This document shows positions 9,149 through 18,943 of a stretch of DNA of 38,784 nucleotides, one piece after another (positions within the stretch are counted from its first letter, which is position 1; every line of letters starts with the position of its first letter). Source of the DNA: Desulfotignum sp. GTDB taxonomy: Bacteria; Desulfobacterota; Desulfobacteria; Desulfobacterales; Desulfobacteraceae. The DNA is taken from positions 73,399-112,182 of the forward strand of contig JAABSO010000009.1 in assembly GCA_011390335.1 (NCBI GenBank), in the 5' to 3' direction. A model generated the notes under the pieces. That model worked only from the letters and a program-made list of their open reading frames with translations, was not told the DNA's origin and did not search any database. Both the position numbers and the translations under genes were made by a program.

Positions 9149-11860
9149 TCAAAGCGTTAATGCCTGTTTGATGATCGCTGCCTGTTCCTGTTTGTGAATA
9201 CGTGAAAAACCCGTGGCAGGAGATGCCTGTGCAGGTCTGGCCACGCAAATAACAGAATCGCCCACCAGTTTTTCCAGCCGCGGCCGGATGAAATCAGCTC
9301 CCCCCATGTTGGCGGGTTCTTCCTGCACCCAGTACCACTGCCGGGTATTTTTGTACCTGGAAATTGTTTTTTTCAACAATTGCTCCGGAAACGGATAAAA
9401 CTGTTCAATCCGGATGACAGCGATCCTGTCCTTCTCCGATTCAGACCGCTGCTGCAAAAGATCATAGTAAATTTTTCCGCTGCACAGCACCACGCGGTCC
9501 GGATTCTTGTCCTTTTCAAGATCATCCAGGATTTCGCCAAAACTGCCCGAAGTCAGTTCTTCCAGCGTTGAAACCGCCATGGGATGCCGCAGCAGGCTTT
9601 TGGGGGTCAGGATAACCAGCGGTTTTCGAAATGACCGGACCATCTGGCGCCGGAGCAAATGAAAATACTGGGCCGGGGTGGTGGGGTTGCAGACCTGGAG
9701 ATTGTCATTGGCGCACAACTGGAGGAAGCGTTCCGGCCGGGCGCTGGAATGCTCCGGCCCCAGGCCCTCATATCCGTGGGGCAACAGCATAACCAGACCG
9801 TTCAGACGCTGCCATTTGGATTCACCGCTGGCAATATACAGATCAACAACCGCCTGGGCATTGTTTATAAAATCCCCGAACTGGGCCTCCCACAGGGTCA
9901 GTACGCCGGGTCTTGCCACGGCATACCCATATTCAAATCCCAGAACGCCGGCTTCAGATAAAAAACTGTCATAGACCCTGTATTCTGCCTGGTCCCGGGC
10001 AATATGGTTCAGCGGAATCCACAGCTCACCGTTTGCAATGTCCCGGATCACGCTGTGGCGCTGGGAAAATGTTCCGCGGCCGCTGTCCTGGCCGCTCAAC
10101 CGGATGGGAATGCCCTGGGACAGAAGGGATGCAAATGCCAGTGCTTCTGCTGTGCCCCAGTCAATGTCTTTGCCCGTTACTACCGTGTCAAGCCGTTTCT
10201 CCAGCACCCGGGCCAGTTTGTCGTATATGGCAAACCCTTGCGGAACTTCATACAGTTTCCGGGAAAAGGCCGCCAATTTTGATTTTTCCACAGCAGTATC
10301 TGCCTTTTCATGGGAATAGCTGCCGGAAATACTGTCCCATTCCGGATAAAACCCAGGTTCCGGAAAAGTGCACGTGCTGCCTCGGACATCGGCAAAGGCA
10401 GTTTCCATCTCCTGTGTTGCAGAAGTTGAAATCTCCTTCAGTTTTTTGGAAGAAATGATTTTCTCGTTGATCAGCCTGTCAGCGTATACCCGGTCCAGCG
10501 GTGTTCGGGAGCGGATGCGTTCGTACAGCTGGGGCTGGGTAAAATAGGGTTCATCCCCTTCATTATGGCCGAACCTGCGGTAACAGACCACATCGATCAC
10601 CACGTCCTTATGGAAATTCTTGCGGTAGGCCGCTGCCAGCTGCACCACATGAAGGGCGGCTTCCGGGTCTTCACCGTGAACGTGAAAAACGGGGACCATG
10701 AGCATCTTGGCCACATCCGTGGAATAGCGGCTGGAGCGGGCATTTTCAGGCGTAGTGGTGTATCCGATCTGGTTATTTATGATCACGTGAATGGTCCCGC
10801 CGGTGTGAAATCCCGAAAGCTGTGACATATTCAGGGTTTCCGCCACAATGCCCTGGCCGGCAAAGGCGGCATCGCCGTGGAGCAGCAGGGGCAGGACCTG
10901 GTTTATGCCCTCAGCACCAACCATTTCCTGCCTGGCCCTGGCAAATCCCTCAACCACCGGGTCTACAGACTCCAGGTGGCTGGGATTGTCCAGAAGACAC
11001 ACCCGCAGTTTTTTTCCGCTGGCGGTCTCGATGTCTGCAAGATACCCGTTGTGGTATTTTACATCCCCGGCACCAATGATGTCTGCAGGATCATAACAGC
11101 TCTCAAAGGCCTTGAAAATATCCTCATACGGCCTTTCAAGCACCTGGGTCTGAACGCTTAATCGTCCCCGGTGGGTCATGCCCAGGATTACTTCCCTGCA
11201 GCCGGCATCCGATACCTGTTTGAAAAGGGTATGGAGCATGGGAACGATCACTTCAGCACCTTCAAGGGAAAAACGGGTCTGGCCCGGGTATTTCTTATTC
11301 AAAAACCGTTCAAAAAGACCGGTGCGGGTCAGTTTTTCCAGCACCACGGTTTTTTCTCCGGCGGAAAATTCAAGACGGTTCTTTACAGGCTCCATCCTTT
11401 TTTGGAGCCACCGTCTTTCCGCCGGATCCTGCAGGTGCATGTATTCCACCCCGATGGAACGGCAATAGGTTTCCTTAAGCCGGCTGATAATGTCTTTGAG
11501 CTTAGCCTGGCCCGAGTCGGAAAATCTACGGGTGTAAAAAAAAGTATCCAACTGGTCCGGCGACAGGCCGAATGCGCCAAGGTTCAGCAAAGGATGGTCC
11601 GTGGGGCAGGAAGAAAGCGGGTCCATGCACGCCATCAGGTGGCCCAGGTCACGGTACCGGTATATCAGTGACTCCACCCGGGACTGCTGCAGGGCTACAT
11701 CCGGTGTGCAGGCGGTTTTATCTTCTGCCGTCCCTTTATCACCGATCTCAAATCCTTTAAAGAAAAACTGCCAGTCACGGGCAACGGCGTTTGGATCATC
11801 TTTCCACTTTTTATACTGGGCCTCAATATACTGTGTATTCCACATGTCGGTTGTTGCCAT
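9149..11860 (-). CDS. sucA: 2-oxoglutarate dehydrogenase E1 component
   Basis: A 903-residue thiamine-diphosphate enzyme that decarboxylates 2-oxoglutarate and succinylates the lipoyl arm of E2. The N-terminal segment MWNTQYIEAQYKKWKDDP is the E2-docking region of this family. The ThDP/Mg motif is GDAAFAGQG followed by NNQIGYTT. The active-site region HTGGTIH, the transketolase-like pyrimidine domain and a C-terminal OxoGdeHyase_C domain are all present. Length matches E. coli SucA. AAAGGAC precedes the ATG. Upstream are two overlapping TTGACA-like -35 elements (11917-11929) without a convincing -10. It is the first gene of the sucA-odhB-lpd operon. Confidence 0.97.
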   Translation of the reverse strand: MATTDMWNTQYIEAQYKKWKDDPNAVARDWQFFFKGFEIGDKGTAEDKTACTPDVALQQSRVESLIYRYRDLGHLMACMDPLSSCPTDHPLLNLGAFGLSPDQLDTFFYTRRFSDSGQAKLKDIISRLKETYCRSIGVEYMHLQDPAERRWLQKRMEPVKNRLEFSAGEKTVVLEKLTRTGLFERFLNKKYPGQTRFSLEGAEVIVPMLHTLFKQVSDAGCREVILGMTHRGRLSVQTQVLERPYEDIFKAFESCYDPADIIGAGDVKYHNGYLADIETASGKKLRVCLLDNPSHLESVDPVVEGFARARQEMVGAEGINQVLPLLLHGDAAFAGQGIVAETLNMSQLSGFHTGGTIHVIINNQIGYTTTPENARSSRYSTDVAKMLMVPVFHVHGEDPEAALHVVQLAAAYRKNFHKDVVIDVVCYRRFGHNEGDEPYFTQPQLYERIRSRTPLDRVYADRLINEKIISSKKLKEISTSATQEMETAFADVRGSTCTFPEPGFYPEWDSISGSYSHEKADTAVEKSKLAAFSRKLYEVPQGFAIYDKLARVLEKRLDTVVTGKDIDWGTAEALAFASLLSQGIPIRLSGQDSGRGTFSQRHSVIRDIANGELWIPLNHIARDQAEYRVYDSFLSEAGVLGFEYGYAVARPGVLTLWEAQFGDFINNAQAVVDLYIASGESKWQRLNGLVMLLPHGYEGLGPEHSSARPERFLQLCANDNLQVCNPTTPAQYFHLLRRQMVRSFRKPLVILTPKSLLRHPMAVSTLEELTSGSFGEILDDLEKDKNPDRVVLCSGKIYYDLLQQRSESEKDRIAVIRIEQFYPFPEQLLKKTISRYKNTRQWYWVQEEPANMGGADFIRPRLEKLVGDSVICVARPAQASPATGFSRIHKQEQAAIIKQALTL

Positions 11861-11938
11861 ATTTGTCCTTTCCTTTCAGGAAAACATAGGTCCTGCACCA
11901 AATGATTTGCCGGATTTGTCAAATGTCAAGCGCACGTA

Positions 11939-11961
11939 CCCGGATAATGGAAATATCCGGG
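11939..11961 (-). terminator. Hairpin between the M48 gene and sucA
   Basis: A perfect 8-bp inverted repeat (CCCGGATA / TATCCGGG) with a 7-base loop lies 8 bp behind the M48 gene stop and upstream of sucA. There is no T-run after it on the - strand, so it is at best a weak or Rho-assisted terminator; an operator or mRNA-stabilising role is also possible. Confidence 0.4.
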
Positions 11962-11969
11962 CTACTCAT

Positions 11970-12785
11970 TTATTGCTTGTGTGTATAATATGTCATGGCT
12001 TTTGGCAGATACTCTTTTATCTTCGCGATTCTTGTTGCGTGTGCGGGATGTGTGCTTAAAAATTCCGGGGGGGATCCTTTCTGGCTTTGCTTTTCCATTC
12101 TCACCCAGAAATCCACGGTCTTTCTTGGATCGTAACCGGCCATGGCCATGAAAATCAGCCCCATCTGATCGGCTTCTGTTTCATGAAGCCGGCTGTAAGG
12201 AAGCAGGATGCCGACCTGGGTGCCGGCTCCATAGGCGGTCATGAACATGCCTTTCGTCGCTTCCGGCTGCTGCGAAAGGGCGGATGCAAGGGCGATACCG
12301 CCCAGCTGGTTCAACAACCCCTGGCTCATTCTTTCATTGCCGTGCTGTGCAACTGCATGGGCAATTTCATGGCCCATAATGGTGGCAAGGCCGTTTTCTC
12401 CTTCAGCGACTTTTAAAATACCCGTATAGACAGCAACTTTGCCCCCGGCCATGGCCCAGGCATTGGCGCTGGGGTCTTTTATCAGGTTGAATTCCCATTG
12501 GTATCCCTGCAGCATTCCGGATTTGTTCTGTTCACGGAAATAACGTTCCACTGCCTGACTGATGCGGTTGCCCACCTGTGCAACCATTCGGGCATCAGGG
12601 GTACCGGTGATGACCTCATGCTTGGACATAAAATCACTATACTGATCGGCACTCATGGCCATCAGCTGATCAGAGGGCACCAGTTCGAGCTGCGTGCGTC
12701 CTGTAATGGGAACGGTGGTGCAGCCCAGTGCCACCAGGACAAAAACCAACAGGCAGAAATAAAGACAATTTTTTGTGCGAAGCAT
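11970..12785 (-). CDS. M48-family metalloprotease lipoprotein
   Basis: A 271-residue secreted zinc protease. The N-terminus is a lipoprotein signal with hydrophobic residues 8-21 and a lipobox-like ALGC ending at Cys22, so the mature protein should be membrane-anchored in the periplasm. The zinc motif HEIAH is at residues 139-143 and the third ligand lies in ETEADQMG (Glu202). Length and layout match LoiP/YcaL-type M48 enzymes, which act in outer-membrane protein quality control; the substrate here is unknown. It is read in the same direction as sucA but separated from it by a hairpin. Confidence 0.93.
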   Translation of the reverse strand: MLRTKNCLYFCLLVFVLVALGCTTVPITGRTQLELVPSDQLMAMSADQYSDFMSKHEVITGTPDARMVAQVGNRISQAVERYFREQNKSGMLQGYQWEFNLIKDPSANAWAMAGGKVAVYTGILKVAEGENGLATIMGHEIAHAVAQHGNERMSQGLLNQLGGIALASALSQQPEATKGMFMTAYGAGTQVGILLPYSRLHETEADQMGLIFMAMAGYDPRKTVDFWVRMEKQSQKGSPPEFLSTHPAHATRIAKIKEYLPKAMTYYTHKQ

Positions 12786-12901
12786 GACAGACCTCTTTTT
12801 TTATAATTGTTATTAGCCATGAAAAATTTTGAGCCAGATCACGATCATTGTGCTTGCCTGGATATTCATTGTTCATGCATGCGACGTTCATAATCTCAAT
12901 G

Positions 12902-15010
12902 CTATACTGAATTTCGAGCTGACGTTATGGCAGATTCCAGTTTTTCAATCGCCGTAATCGGCTCCTGGCAGGTAAATTGTTGACACCAGAAGGCTGTCGG
13001 GCGATCAGATACGGCTAAAGCCATTTTTCCCGCATAAGGAGCAATTTTATCCAGTTCTTTATAGGAATCTTCTTTGCCGCGGAATAGAAGTACTTTATTC
13101 GGGAGATACGCCTGTTTCACTGCCTGCAGCATTTCTTCGGTCACCTTGTCTCCGGAGTCACCGACCACTACGATTTCCTGGGTCGGGCCGATAATAAAAT
13201 CACAGGCCGCAAGAAACTGCGTAAATCCCATGGGATGCGACATGATTTGAGCGGAGAACGCTTTCATACTCTTCTCTGCATGCTGCTCCAAGGCTGTATC
13301 GCCGGTCATCCGTGCCAAACGCATCTGGTTCATTACGGCAACCGAATTGCCCGATGGTGTTGCGCCATCATACATATCTTTTGATTGGACAATCATCTGT
13401 TCGCTGTCTTTTCCCACAAAAAAGAATCCACCCCCGGCATCGTCCCGGAAAAGTGCATGCATTTTATCATTCAAATCCAATGCTTCTTTCAGATACTGCA
13501 CTTCAAACGTAGACTCATACAGTTCAATCAACCCCCATACCATGAAAGCATAATCTTCCAGAACTCCCGGAAAAGCACTTTCTCCAAGCCTATAGCGGCG
13601 ATAGAGCCGGCCGTCATTTTCACGCATAGCGGTCAATACAAAATCAGCGCTGCGCTTTGCCGCATCACGATATGAAGGTTCCCCCAATGCCTGTGAAGCC
13701 CGGGCAAGGGCTGCGATCATAAGACCGTTCCAGGCGGAAAGAATTTTGTCATCTTTAAGCGGATGAATGCGTTTTTCCCGTATATGGAAAAGTTTTTCCC
13801 GGCATGTGCCCAGCCGTTGATCGAGTTCTTGTGTTGTGATTGCATTTCGCGCAGCAAACGCATCAACCGATTCAGTCATATGCGGAATACTGAGATTATG
13901 CTCAAAATTTCCTTTTTTTGTAATATTGTAAAACCGGCAAAACAGATCACCCTCCTCCGGTCCCAGATGCGCAACTATTTCCTGCGGTTTCCATACATAA
14001 AACAAGCCTTCTTCCCCTTCGCTGTCTGCATCTTCGGCGGAATAAAATCCTCCCTCAGGACTTGTCATATCACGCAGGACGTACGTGGCAATTTCTCTGA
14101 CCACCTGACCATAAAACTGTTTTTTGGTCACTTGAAACAGGTCTGTATAGGCAAGAGACAGCATTGCCTGATCGTACAGCATTTTTTCAAAATGGGGGAC
14201 CAGCCAGCGCTCATCAACGGAATAGCGGTGAAAGCCCAGTCCAATATGGTCAAATATGCCGCCCTGCCGCATGGATTGCAATGATTTTTCCACCATTTTT
14301 AAAGCTGTCTTGTTCCCGGTGCGTGCATGCCACCGCAGCAAAAACGAATAGTTGTGGGGAGAGGGAAATTTCGGAGCCGAACCGAAACCGCCCCATTGCG
14401 GGTCAAAGGCTTTTTGAAAATGCTGAAAACACTGGGTCAGGGTATCCACTGTCACGAGCACTCCAGGATGCGCTTGATCGGCGGGCTGTATGGCAGCAGT
14501 AATTTTATCACTGGATTCCATCAACTGGCTGCGCTTGTTTTTCCAGACATCAGCAATATTTGCGCAAATATCCATAAATCCGGGCATGCCCATGCCTGTG
14601 CGCGAATGCTTTGGAAAATAGGTGCCCGCAAAAAACGGTTTTTTGTCCGGAGTCATAAAAATAGACAGCGGCCATCCACCCCTGCCCGTGAGGGCCTGAC
14701 ATACTGTCATGTAGACCTGATCAACGTCGGGACGCTCTTCCCGGTCGACTTTGACAGACACAAAATATCTGTTCAGAAGATCGGCAACCTCCGTATCCTC
14801 AAAGGATTCATGTGCCATAACATGGCACCAGTGACAGGTTGCATATCCGATGGAGAGAAAAACGGGTTTATCCTCTTCCTTTGCTTTTTGAAATGCCTTT
14901 TTTCCCCAGGGATACCAGGCCACCGGATTATCGGCGTGCTGCAGCAAATAGGGACTTTTGCTTTCAGCCAGTCGATTGCCTGCTTTATGGGACGGTGCTG
15001 TCTCAGGCAC
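12902..15010 (-). CDS. Thioredoxin domain-containing protein, YyaL/DUF255 (SSP411) family
   Basis: A roughly 700-residue protein of the YyaL/spermatogenesis-associated protein 20 family. It has an N-terminal thioredoxin-like DUF255 domain starting with [19 protein letters not shown] and carrying the CHWC redox motif in [16 protein letters not shown]. An alpha/alpha-barrel region like that of glycosyl hydrolases or AGE epimerases follows, and the length is normal. The start is placed at GTG 15010, with AAAGGA eight bases upstream; the ATG at 15040 would add 10 residues but has no ribosome site. No enzymatic activity is established for bacterial members, and the CxxC suggests a thiol-redox role. 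It follows the entericidin gene by about 125 bp. Confidence 0.92.
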   Translation of the reverse strand: MPETAPSHKAGNRLAESKSPYLLQHADNPVAWYPWGKKAFQKAKEEDKPVFLSIGYATCHWCHVMAHESFEDTEVADLLNRYFVSVKVDREERPDVDQVYMTVCQALTGRGGWPLSIFMTPDKKPFFAGTYFPKHSRTGMGMPGFMDICANIADVWKNKRSQLMESSDKITAAIQPADQAHPGVLVTVDTLTQCFQHFQKAFDPQWGGFGSAPKFPSPHNYSFLLRWHARTGNKTALKMVEKSLQSMRQGGIFDHIGLGFHRYSVDERWLVPHFEKMLYDQAMLSLAYTDLFQVTKKQFYGQVVREIATYVLRDMTSPEGGFYSAEDADSEGEEGLFYVWKPQEIVAHLGPEEGDLFCRFYNITKKGNFEHNLSIPHMTESVDAFAARNAITTQELDQRLGTCREKLFHIREKRIHPLKDDKILSAWNGLMIAALARASQALGEPSYRDAAKRSADFVLTAMRENDGRLYRRYRLGESAFPGVLEDYAFMVWGLIELYESTFEVQYLKEALDLNDKMHALFRDDAGGGFFFVGKDSEQMIVQSKDMYDGATPSGNSVAVMNQMRLARMTGDTALEQHAEKSMKAFSAQIMSHPMGFTQFLAACDFIIGPTQEIVVVGDSGDKVTEEMLQAVKQAYLPNKVLLFRGKEDSYKELDKIAPYAGKMALAVSDRPTAFWCQQFTCQEPITAIEKLESAITSARNSV

Positions 15011-15135
15011 GGCAATTGTCCTTTCGTTTTTACCCCTCATTTAAGGTGGCTGATTGAACCTGCCCGATTCAAAAGGAAAAAACCTCATTTCTTTCATCCA
15101 TTTTCTTTTTTCGGCTGTTTCAGATCAAAGATACT

Positions 15136-15276
15136 TCACTCAGCTGCATCTTGAATCGTTTCACCGGCGGATTCCACATCTTTACCCGCCCCCTGCATGG
15201 TGTTGCAGCTGACCGTCAGAAAACTCAGTGAAGTAAGCATCAAAATGATTATCATATTTTTCAAAAACTTCTGCAT
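15136..15276 (-). CDS. Entericidin A/B family small lipoprotein
   Basis: A 46-residue protein easily missed because of its size. A basic start (MQKFLKN) is followed by a hydrophobic segment (residues 8-22) and a cysteine at 24 in VSCNTMQGAGKDVESAG. The CNTxxGAGKDxxxAGexI pattern is characteristic of entericidin (EcnA/EcnB) lipoproteins; family members are membrane lipoproteins of 40-50 residues linked to stress and stationary phase. The T at -3 of the cleavage site is less usual than Leu. The ribosome site GGAGGAG is strong. A TATAAA -10 element (about 25 bp upstream) with a weak -35 gives it its own promoter. Confidence 0.88.
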   Translation of the reverse strand: MQKFLKNMIIILMLTSLSFLTVSCNTMQGAGKDVESAGETIQDAAE

Positions 15277-15693
15277 AGCTCCTCCAGATTTTATATTGTT
15301 TGGATTCAGCAATAACCATTTTTTTGCTGATTCCGGGTTCAGGTGGCAACGGATAAAAAAACTGCCACGTTTCTAAATTATATTCTAAGTGAAAAATACA
15401 AAATCTCCATCGGGAAATTGCTGTAATTTGGTCTGCCAAAACATGCAGATAATTGCGACAGGCTCGGGGAGGACCGTTACCGCAATTCAGATATCGTGTA
15501 TCAGTTTGCCGTATATAACACCATTTCAAAACCTGCCCGGATTGCGTAATATTGTCACAATACAGGATCTGGATGCACAAAATACATAATTGTACCCATT
15601 GTCTTTCCGATAGCCAAAAAGGATACTGCAAATGGCTCCATAAAATTGCATATGGAACATGGATATTACCGATCGCTATTAAGGAGAAAAATC
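15277..15693. other. Intergenic region between entericidin and ytxH-like genes
   Basis: About 417 bp separate two divergent envelope-related genes, and no coding sequence is convincing. Visible elements are the - strand promoter of the entericidin gene, a GTGGCA/TGCCAC inverted repeat (15343-15348 and 15363-15368), and a perfect 13-bp palindrome TATTGTCACAATA at 15550-15562. The palindrome could be an operator for the + strand genes. No RNA family is recognised. Confidence 0.4.
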
Positions 15694-16095
15694 ATGTGGG
15701 AAAATTTGGTCAAGACAGGAGGGTACGCCATGATATTAAACAACCTGGCAGGTCAGGCGAAACAAATCCGGATTGCACGTACCAGAACACTACGGCAGAA
15801 CAGAGCCAAAAACATGGCCATAGGCGCAGGTATCGGCACTGCCATAGGGGTTGTGGCCGGTATATTATTCGCCCCGAAATCCGGAAGGGAAACACGGCAG
15901 ATTATTACTGACCGGACATCTGAAACCTTAAAGGATCTCAAGGATAATATCGCTTCGACCAAAAACAAAGTATCTGCCTCTGTTAAAGAAACGGCAGACT
16001 GTTTGCGAGAAACAGGTCAAAAGGCTGCTGAGGATGTAAAAGAAAATGTGAAAGACGCAAAAGAAAATGTGAAAGATAAAGCCAAAAAAGCCTAG
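15694..16095 (+). CDS. YtxH domain-containing protein
   Basis: A 133-residue protein. After about 45 basic residues comes the hallmark glycine-rich membrane segment MAIGAGIGTAIGVVAGILFA, then APKSGRETRQ, the typical YtxH signature. The C-terminal half is a long charged helix with repeated KENVKDAKENVKDKAKKA units, like LEA-type stress proteins. The ATG at 15694 is chosen because AAGGAG lies nine bases upstream; an in-frame ATG at 15646 has no such site. Its neighbours (DUF948-like gene downstream, entericidin upstream) suggest a cell-envelope stress role, which is inference from context. Confidence 0.85.
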   Translation: MWENLVKTGGYAMILNNLAGQAKQIRIARTRTLRQNRAKNMAIGAGIGTAIGVVAGILFAPKSGRETRQIITDRTSETLKDLKDNIASTKNKVSASVKETADCLRETGQKAAEDVKENVKDAKENVKDKAKKA

Positions 16096-16172
16096 CACTG
16101 AGATTTGATACAAACTGTTCTTACAATTCTTACAATGGAAAATTACTAAAAGGACAAAAAAAGGACCACTGT

Positions 16173-16562
16173 ATGCAGGCATCCATTACGCTCAATCAAC
16201 TGGGAATTTTTATTATTTTTATTTTAATTTTATTGGTTGGCGGTTACGCCTTTATGGCGTTGAGAAACCTTAACAGCCTTATCACGGAAGTTAAGGCCAC
16301 TTTTTTGAATAACAAGGATTCTATTAATCAGATCATTCCAAACATTAATGAGATTTCCGCAAATACTGCACAAATCAGCAATGACTTGAAAAACAGTGCC
16401 CATGAAGTGGGAGAGGCCGTTAGAACCATCTCCCATGAGACAACTGATACGGTTTTAACCATTAATGAAACTGCGGACTACATGGCAAAATATGCTGTTG
16501 TCATAGGCGAAATCATCAAGGCTGTAATGGATCTTTTTTCATCAAAAGACAAACATGCCTGA
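16173..16562 (+). CDS. DUF948-like membrane-anchored coiled-coil protein
   Basis: A 129-residue protein with one N-terminal membrane helix (about residues 10-28, ILLVGGYAFMAL) followed by a long amphipathic helix rich in Asn, Ile and Thr. Its spacing resembles methyl-accepting or DUF948 proteins, with segments such as NINEISANTAQISNDLKNSA. AAAGGA precedes the ATG. It lies 77 bp after the ytxH-like gene in the same orientation, and YtxH/DUF948 pairs are common in stress loci. It converges with the acyl-CoA synthetase gene, 3 bp away. Exact function unknown. Confidence 0.75.
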   Translation: MQASITLNQLGIFIIFILILLVGGYAFMALRNLNSLITEVKATFLNNKDSINQIIPNINEISANTAQISNDLKNSAHEVGEAVRTISHETTDTVLTINETADYMAKYAVVIGEIIKAVMDLFSSKDKHA

Positions 16563-16565
16563 GGA

Positions 16566-18677
16566 TCATTCGGATTCCACCCTCTGCGCCAGCACCACCA
16601 CCCCGTCCACAGCAATGGGACCTCCTTTGTGGATGATCAAGGGATTGATGTCGATTTCCTGAATGCCAGGATATGCCCATCCCAGATTCCCCAGGGTTAC
16701 AAGGATACTGCCCAGGGCATTTTTGTCCACCGGATCACATCCACGATACCCGTTCAGCATATTCCGGCATTTCAGCCGGTCGATCATATGGAGAGCATCT
16801 GTCAGCGTCAACGGGGCCACCCCGAACACAGTGTCATTGAGCGCTTCGGCAAACACACCGCCCAGTCCGCACATGACACAGGGACCCAGCCGGGGGTCTC
16901 TGACAAAACCTGCCACCAGTTCAATTTTTCCCTGGACCTGTTTCTGAATCAGGATACTGCCGCGGCCCTCCATGGTCTGCAAAAGCGATGTCACGGCGGT
17001 TTCAAGGGCTTGATCAGACGCAATGCCCAGATGGACCAGGTTGGATTCCGTCTTGTGTGATACCCCCGGAACCATCCCCTTGGCCACCAGAGGAAACCCG
17101 AAACCAGCGGCCGCCTGCCGCGCTTTTGCAAGAGACGCCACCGGTGTTTCTTCTACCACCGGAATGCCGGAGGCTTCCAGCACCTGCTTGGACACATATT
17201 CATCCAGGGGCCCTTTTTCCAATGTCAGGACATGCAGGCGGGTATCTTTTTTCAGCCGGCGGATCTGTTCAGAGGCATCCGGTCCTTCATCTGTTTCAAT
17301 CCCCCGGGGATGCCGGTTCAGCAGCGTTCCCAGACATTCCACTGCCCGCATCACTTCCCTGAATACGGGTACGCCTGTTTTTTGTGCCGATACCTGGAAC
17401 TGATACACCCGGTCCCGTTCGCCCGATATCCAGCAGACCAGTGGTTTGCCCGCTTCTTTTGCTGTTTTCGCCATCCTGTCAAGATCGGCTTCAAGGCTGA
17501 ACCCGCCTGCAAAACAATGGACAAACACCGCATCCACCCCTGGATCGGCGCAGACCGCTTCCATGGCCTTGTTATAGGTTTTTTTTGACCCGTTCAGAAT
17601 GATCCCGGGCCACATATCCACAGGATTGGACGGTGGCATCCATGTCGGGAAGACGGTCTGCAACGCATCCAGGGTAGCGGTATTAAGTGCCGACAATTCC
17701 AGATTGTGTCTGTCCATGATATCGGCTGAAACAATACCTGCTGCACCGGTGTAGGTGAGGACAGCCACACGGTTCCTTCCCCGGGAAGGTATTTTGGGAT
17801 ACATGCCCAGGGTTTTGCAATAGTCGGTCAGCTGATAGAACCCGCTGGCTTCCACAATGCCGGCCTGGGCCATGGCACCGGAAACCAGGGCCCCGTTGGC
17901 CGAAAGGCTGGCCGTATGGCTCACAGCCGCAGCCGCACCGCCGGCTGTTTTGCCCCCGTTCAGAACCACGATGGGTTTTGCCGACCTGCGGGATAAGGCC
18001 ATGAACCGCCGGCAGTCGGTAAACGATTCCAGGTATAACCCGATGGCAGCGGTTTCCGGGTCATCGATCAGATATGCCAGAAGATCGTTTTCATCCACAT
18101 CCATCTTGTTGCCTATGGAACAGACTTTGGAGATCCCCATGGTCCCGTGGGACATAAGATCGATGAGAAAGGCCCCGGCAAGCATACCGCTCTGGGCGAT
18201 CAAAGACACATTGCCGCAGGGAAGGCCGGTATCCCATATGGCCGGTGTCACCGTGGAGAATATGAACCTTTGGTTCGCGTCCACCAGGCCCATGCAGTTG
18301 GGGCCCCACAGCCGGATGCCGGTTTTTTCGGCAATCTGTTTGATCTCCTGCTGCAGTGCAATCCCGTTTGGTCCGGTTTCCGAGAATCCAGCCGACTGGA
18401 TCATGACACCGGGAATCTTTCTTTTGGCACAGTCGTTGATTACCCGGGGCACCATGTGCGCTGCGACAAATACAATGGCAAGGTCCACGGGATCCGGCAC
18501 ATCAGCAACCGAAGGATAGCAGGGTAATCCTTCAATTTCCTTGTATCCGGGGTTTACCGGATAAATTTTTCCCGAATACCCTTTTTTAAGATTTGACACA
18601 ATGATATTCCCACCCTTTCCCTTGCTGGCTGTGGCACCCACGACAGCAATACCGCCGGGCTTGAAAAAAAACTCCAT
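16566..18677 (-). CDS. Acetate/acyl-CoA ligase (ADP-forming), fused alpha-beta
   Basis: A 703-residue NDP-forming acyl-CoA synthetase that interconverts acyl-CoA + ADP + Pi with acid + ATP + CoA. The order is a CoA-binding domain (GIAVVGATASKGKGGNI near the start), a succinyl-CoA-ligase-like flavodoxin domain with the phosphohistidine motif AAVSHTASLSANGA (about residues 250-263), and a C-terminal ATP-grasp_5 domain (GFPLVAKGMVPGVSHKTESN, with the HKT motif of the beta subunit). Length equals that of other fused enzymes. AAGGAG supports the start. The usual acid is acetate or a branched/aryl acid, and the sequence alone does not decide. In a sulfate reducer it could conserve energy from acyl-CoA or activate acids. 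Confidence 0.92.
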   Translation of the reverse strand: MEFFFKPGGIAVVGATASKGKGGNIIVSNLKKGYSGKIYPVNPGYKEIEGLPCYPSVADVPDPVDLAIVFVAAHMVPRVINDCAKRKIPGVMIQSAGFSETGPNGIALQQEIKQIAEKTGIRLWGPNCMGLVDANQRFIFSTVTPAIWDTGLPCGNVSLIAQSGMLAGAFLIDLMSHGTMGISKVCSIGNKMDVDENDLLAYLIDDPETAAIGLYLESFTDCRRFMALSRRSAKPIVVLNGGKTAGGAAAAVSHTASLSANGALVSGAMAQAGIVEASGFYQLTDYCKTLGMYPKIPSRGRNRVAVLTYTGAAGIVSADIMDRHNLELSALNTATLDALQTVFPTWMPPSNPVDMWPGIILNGSKKTYNKAMEAVCADPGVDAVFVHCFAGGFSLEADLDRMAKTAKEAGKPLVCWISGERDRVYQFQVSAQKTGVPVFREVMRAVECLGTLLNRHPRGIETDEGPDASEQIRRLKKDTRLHVLTLEKGPLDEYVSKQVLEASGIPVVEETPVASLAKARQAAAGFGFPLVAKGMVPGVSHKTESNLVHLGIASDQALETAVTSLLQTMEGRGSILIQKQVQGKIELVAGFVRDPRLGPCVMCGLGGVFAEALNDTVFGVAPLTLTDALHMIDRLKCRNMLNGYRGCDPVDKNALGSILVTLGNLGWAYPGIQEIDINPLIIHKGGPIAVDGVVVLAQRVESE

Positions 18678-18851
18678 CCATCATTCTCCTTTAATTGCCT
18701 GAAAAGCTGCACCAAAAAATCCCATGCAGCCAAACACAAAACAGGTGCTACATCTCCTGTCACCGTGTGTCAAGGCAAGTATCGCCTTTTTACAGAAAAG
18801 TTTCAAACTACTTTGCAAAATACTTTCAGCATCTACTTAGAAAATCAGACA

Positions 18852-18867
18852 TGGCATAATTCGTGCT
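18852..18867 (+). promoter_or_regulatory. Sigma-54 (-24/-12) promoter
   Basis: TGGCATAATTCGTGCT matches TGGCAYRNNNNTTGCW at all but one fixed position, with GG and GC separated by exactly 10 bases. It lies about 77 bp before the DVU0298-type gene, and a sigma-54 activator is encoded downstream. A small palindrome AGTTTCAAACT (18799-18809) about 45 bp upstream could be an activator site. Confidence 0.65.
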
Positions 18868-18943
18868 TTAACTATTTGTTTGTATTGATTTGTAAAGATC
18901 AGATATTCATCTGACATGTATTGCATTGAAGACAGGAACGGTT

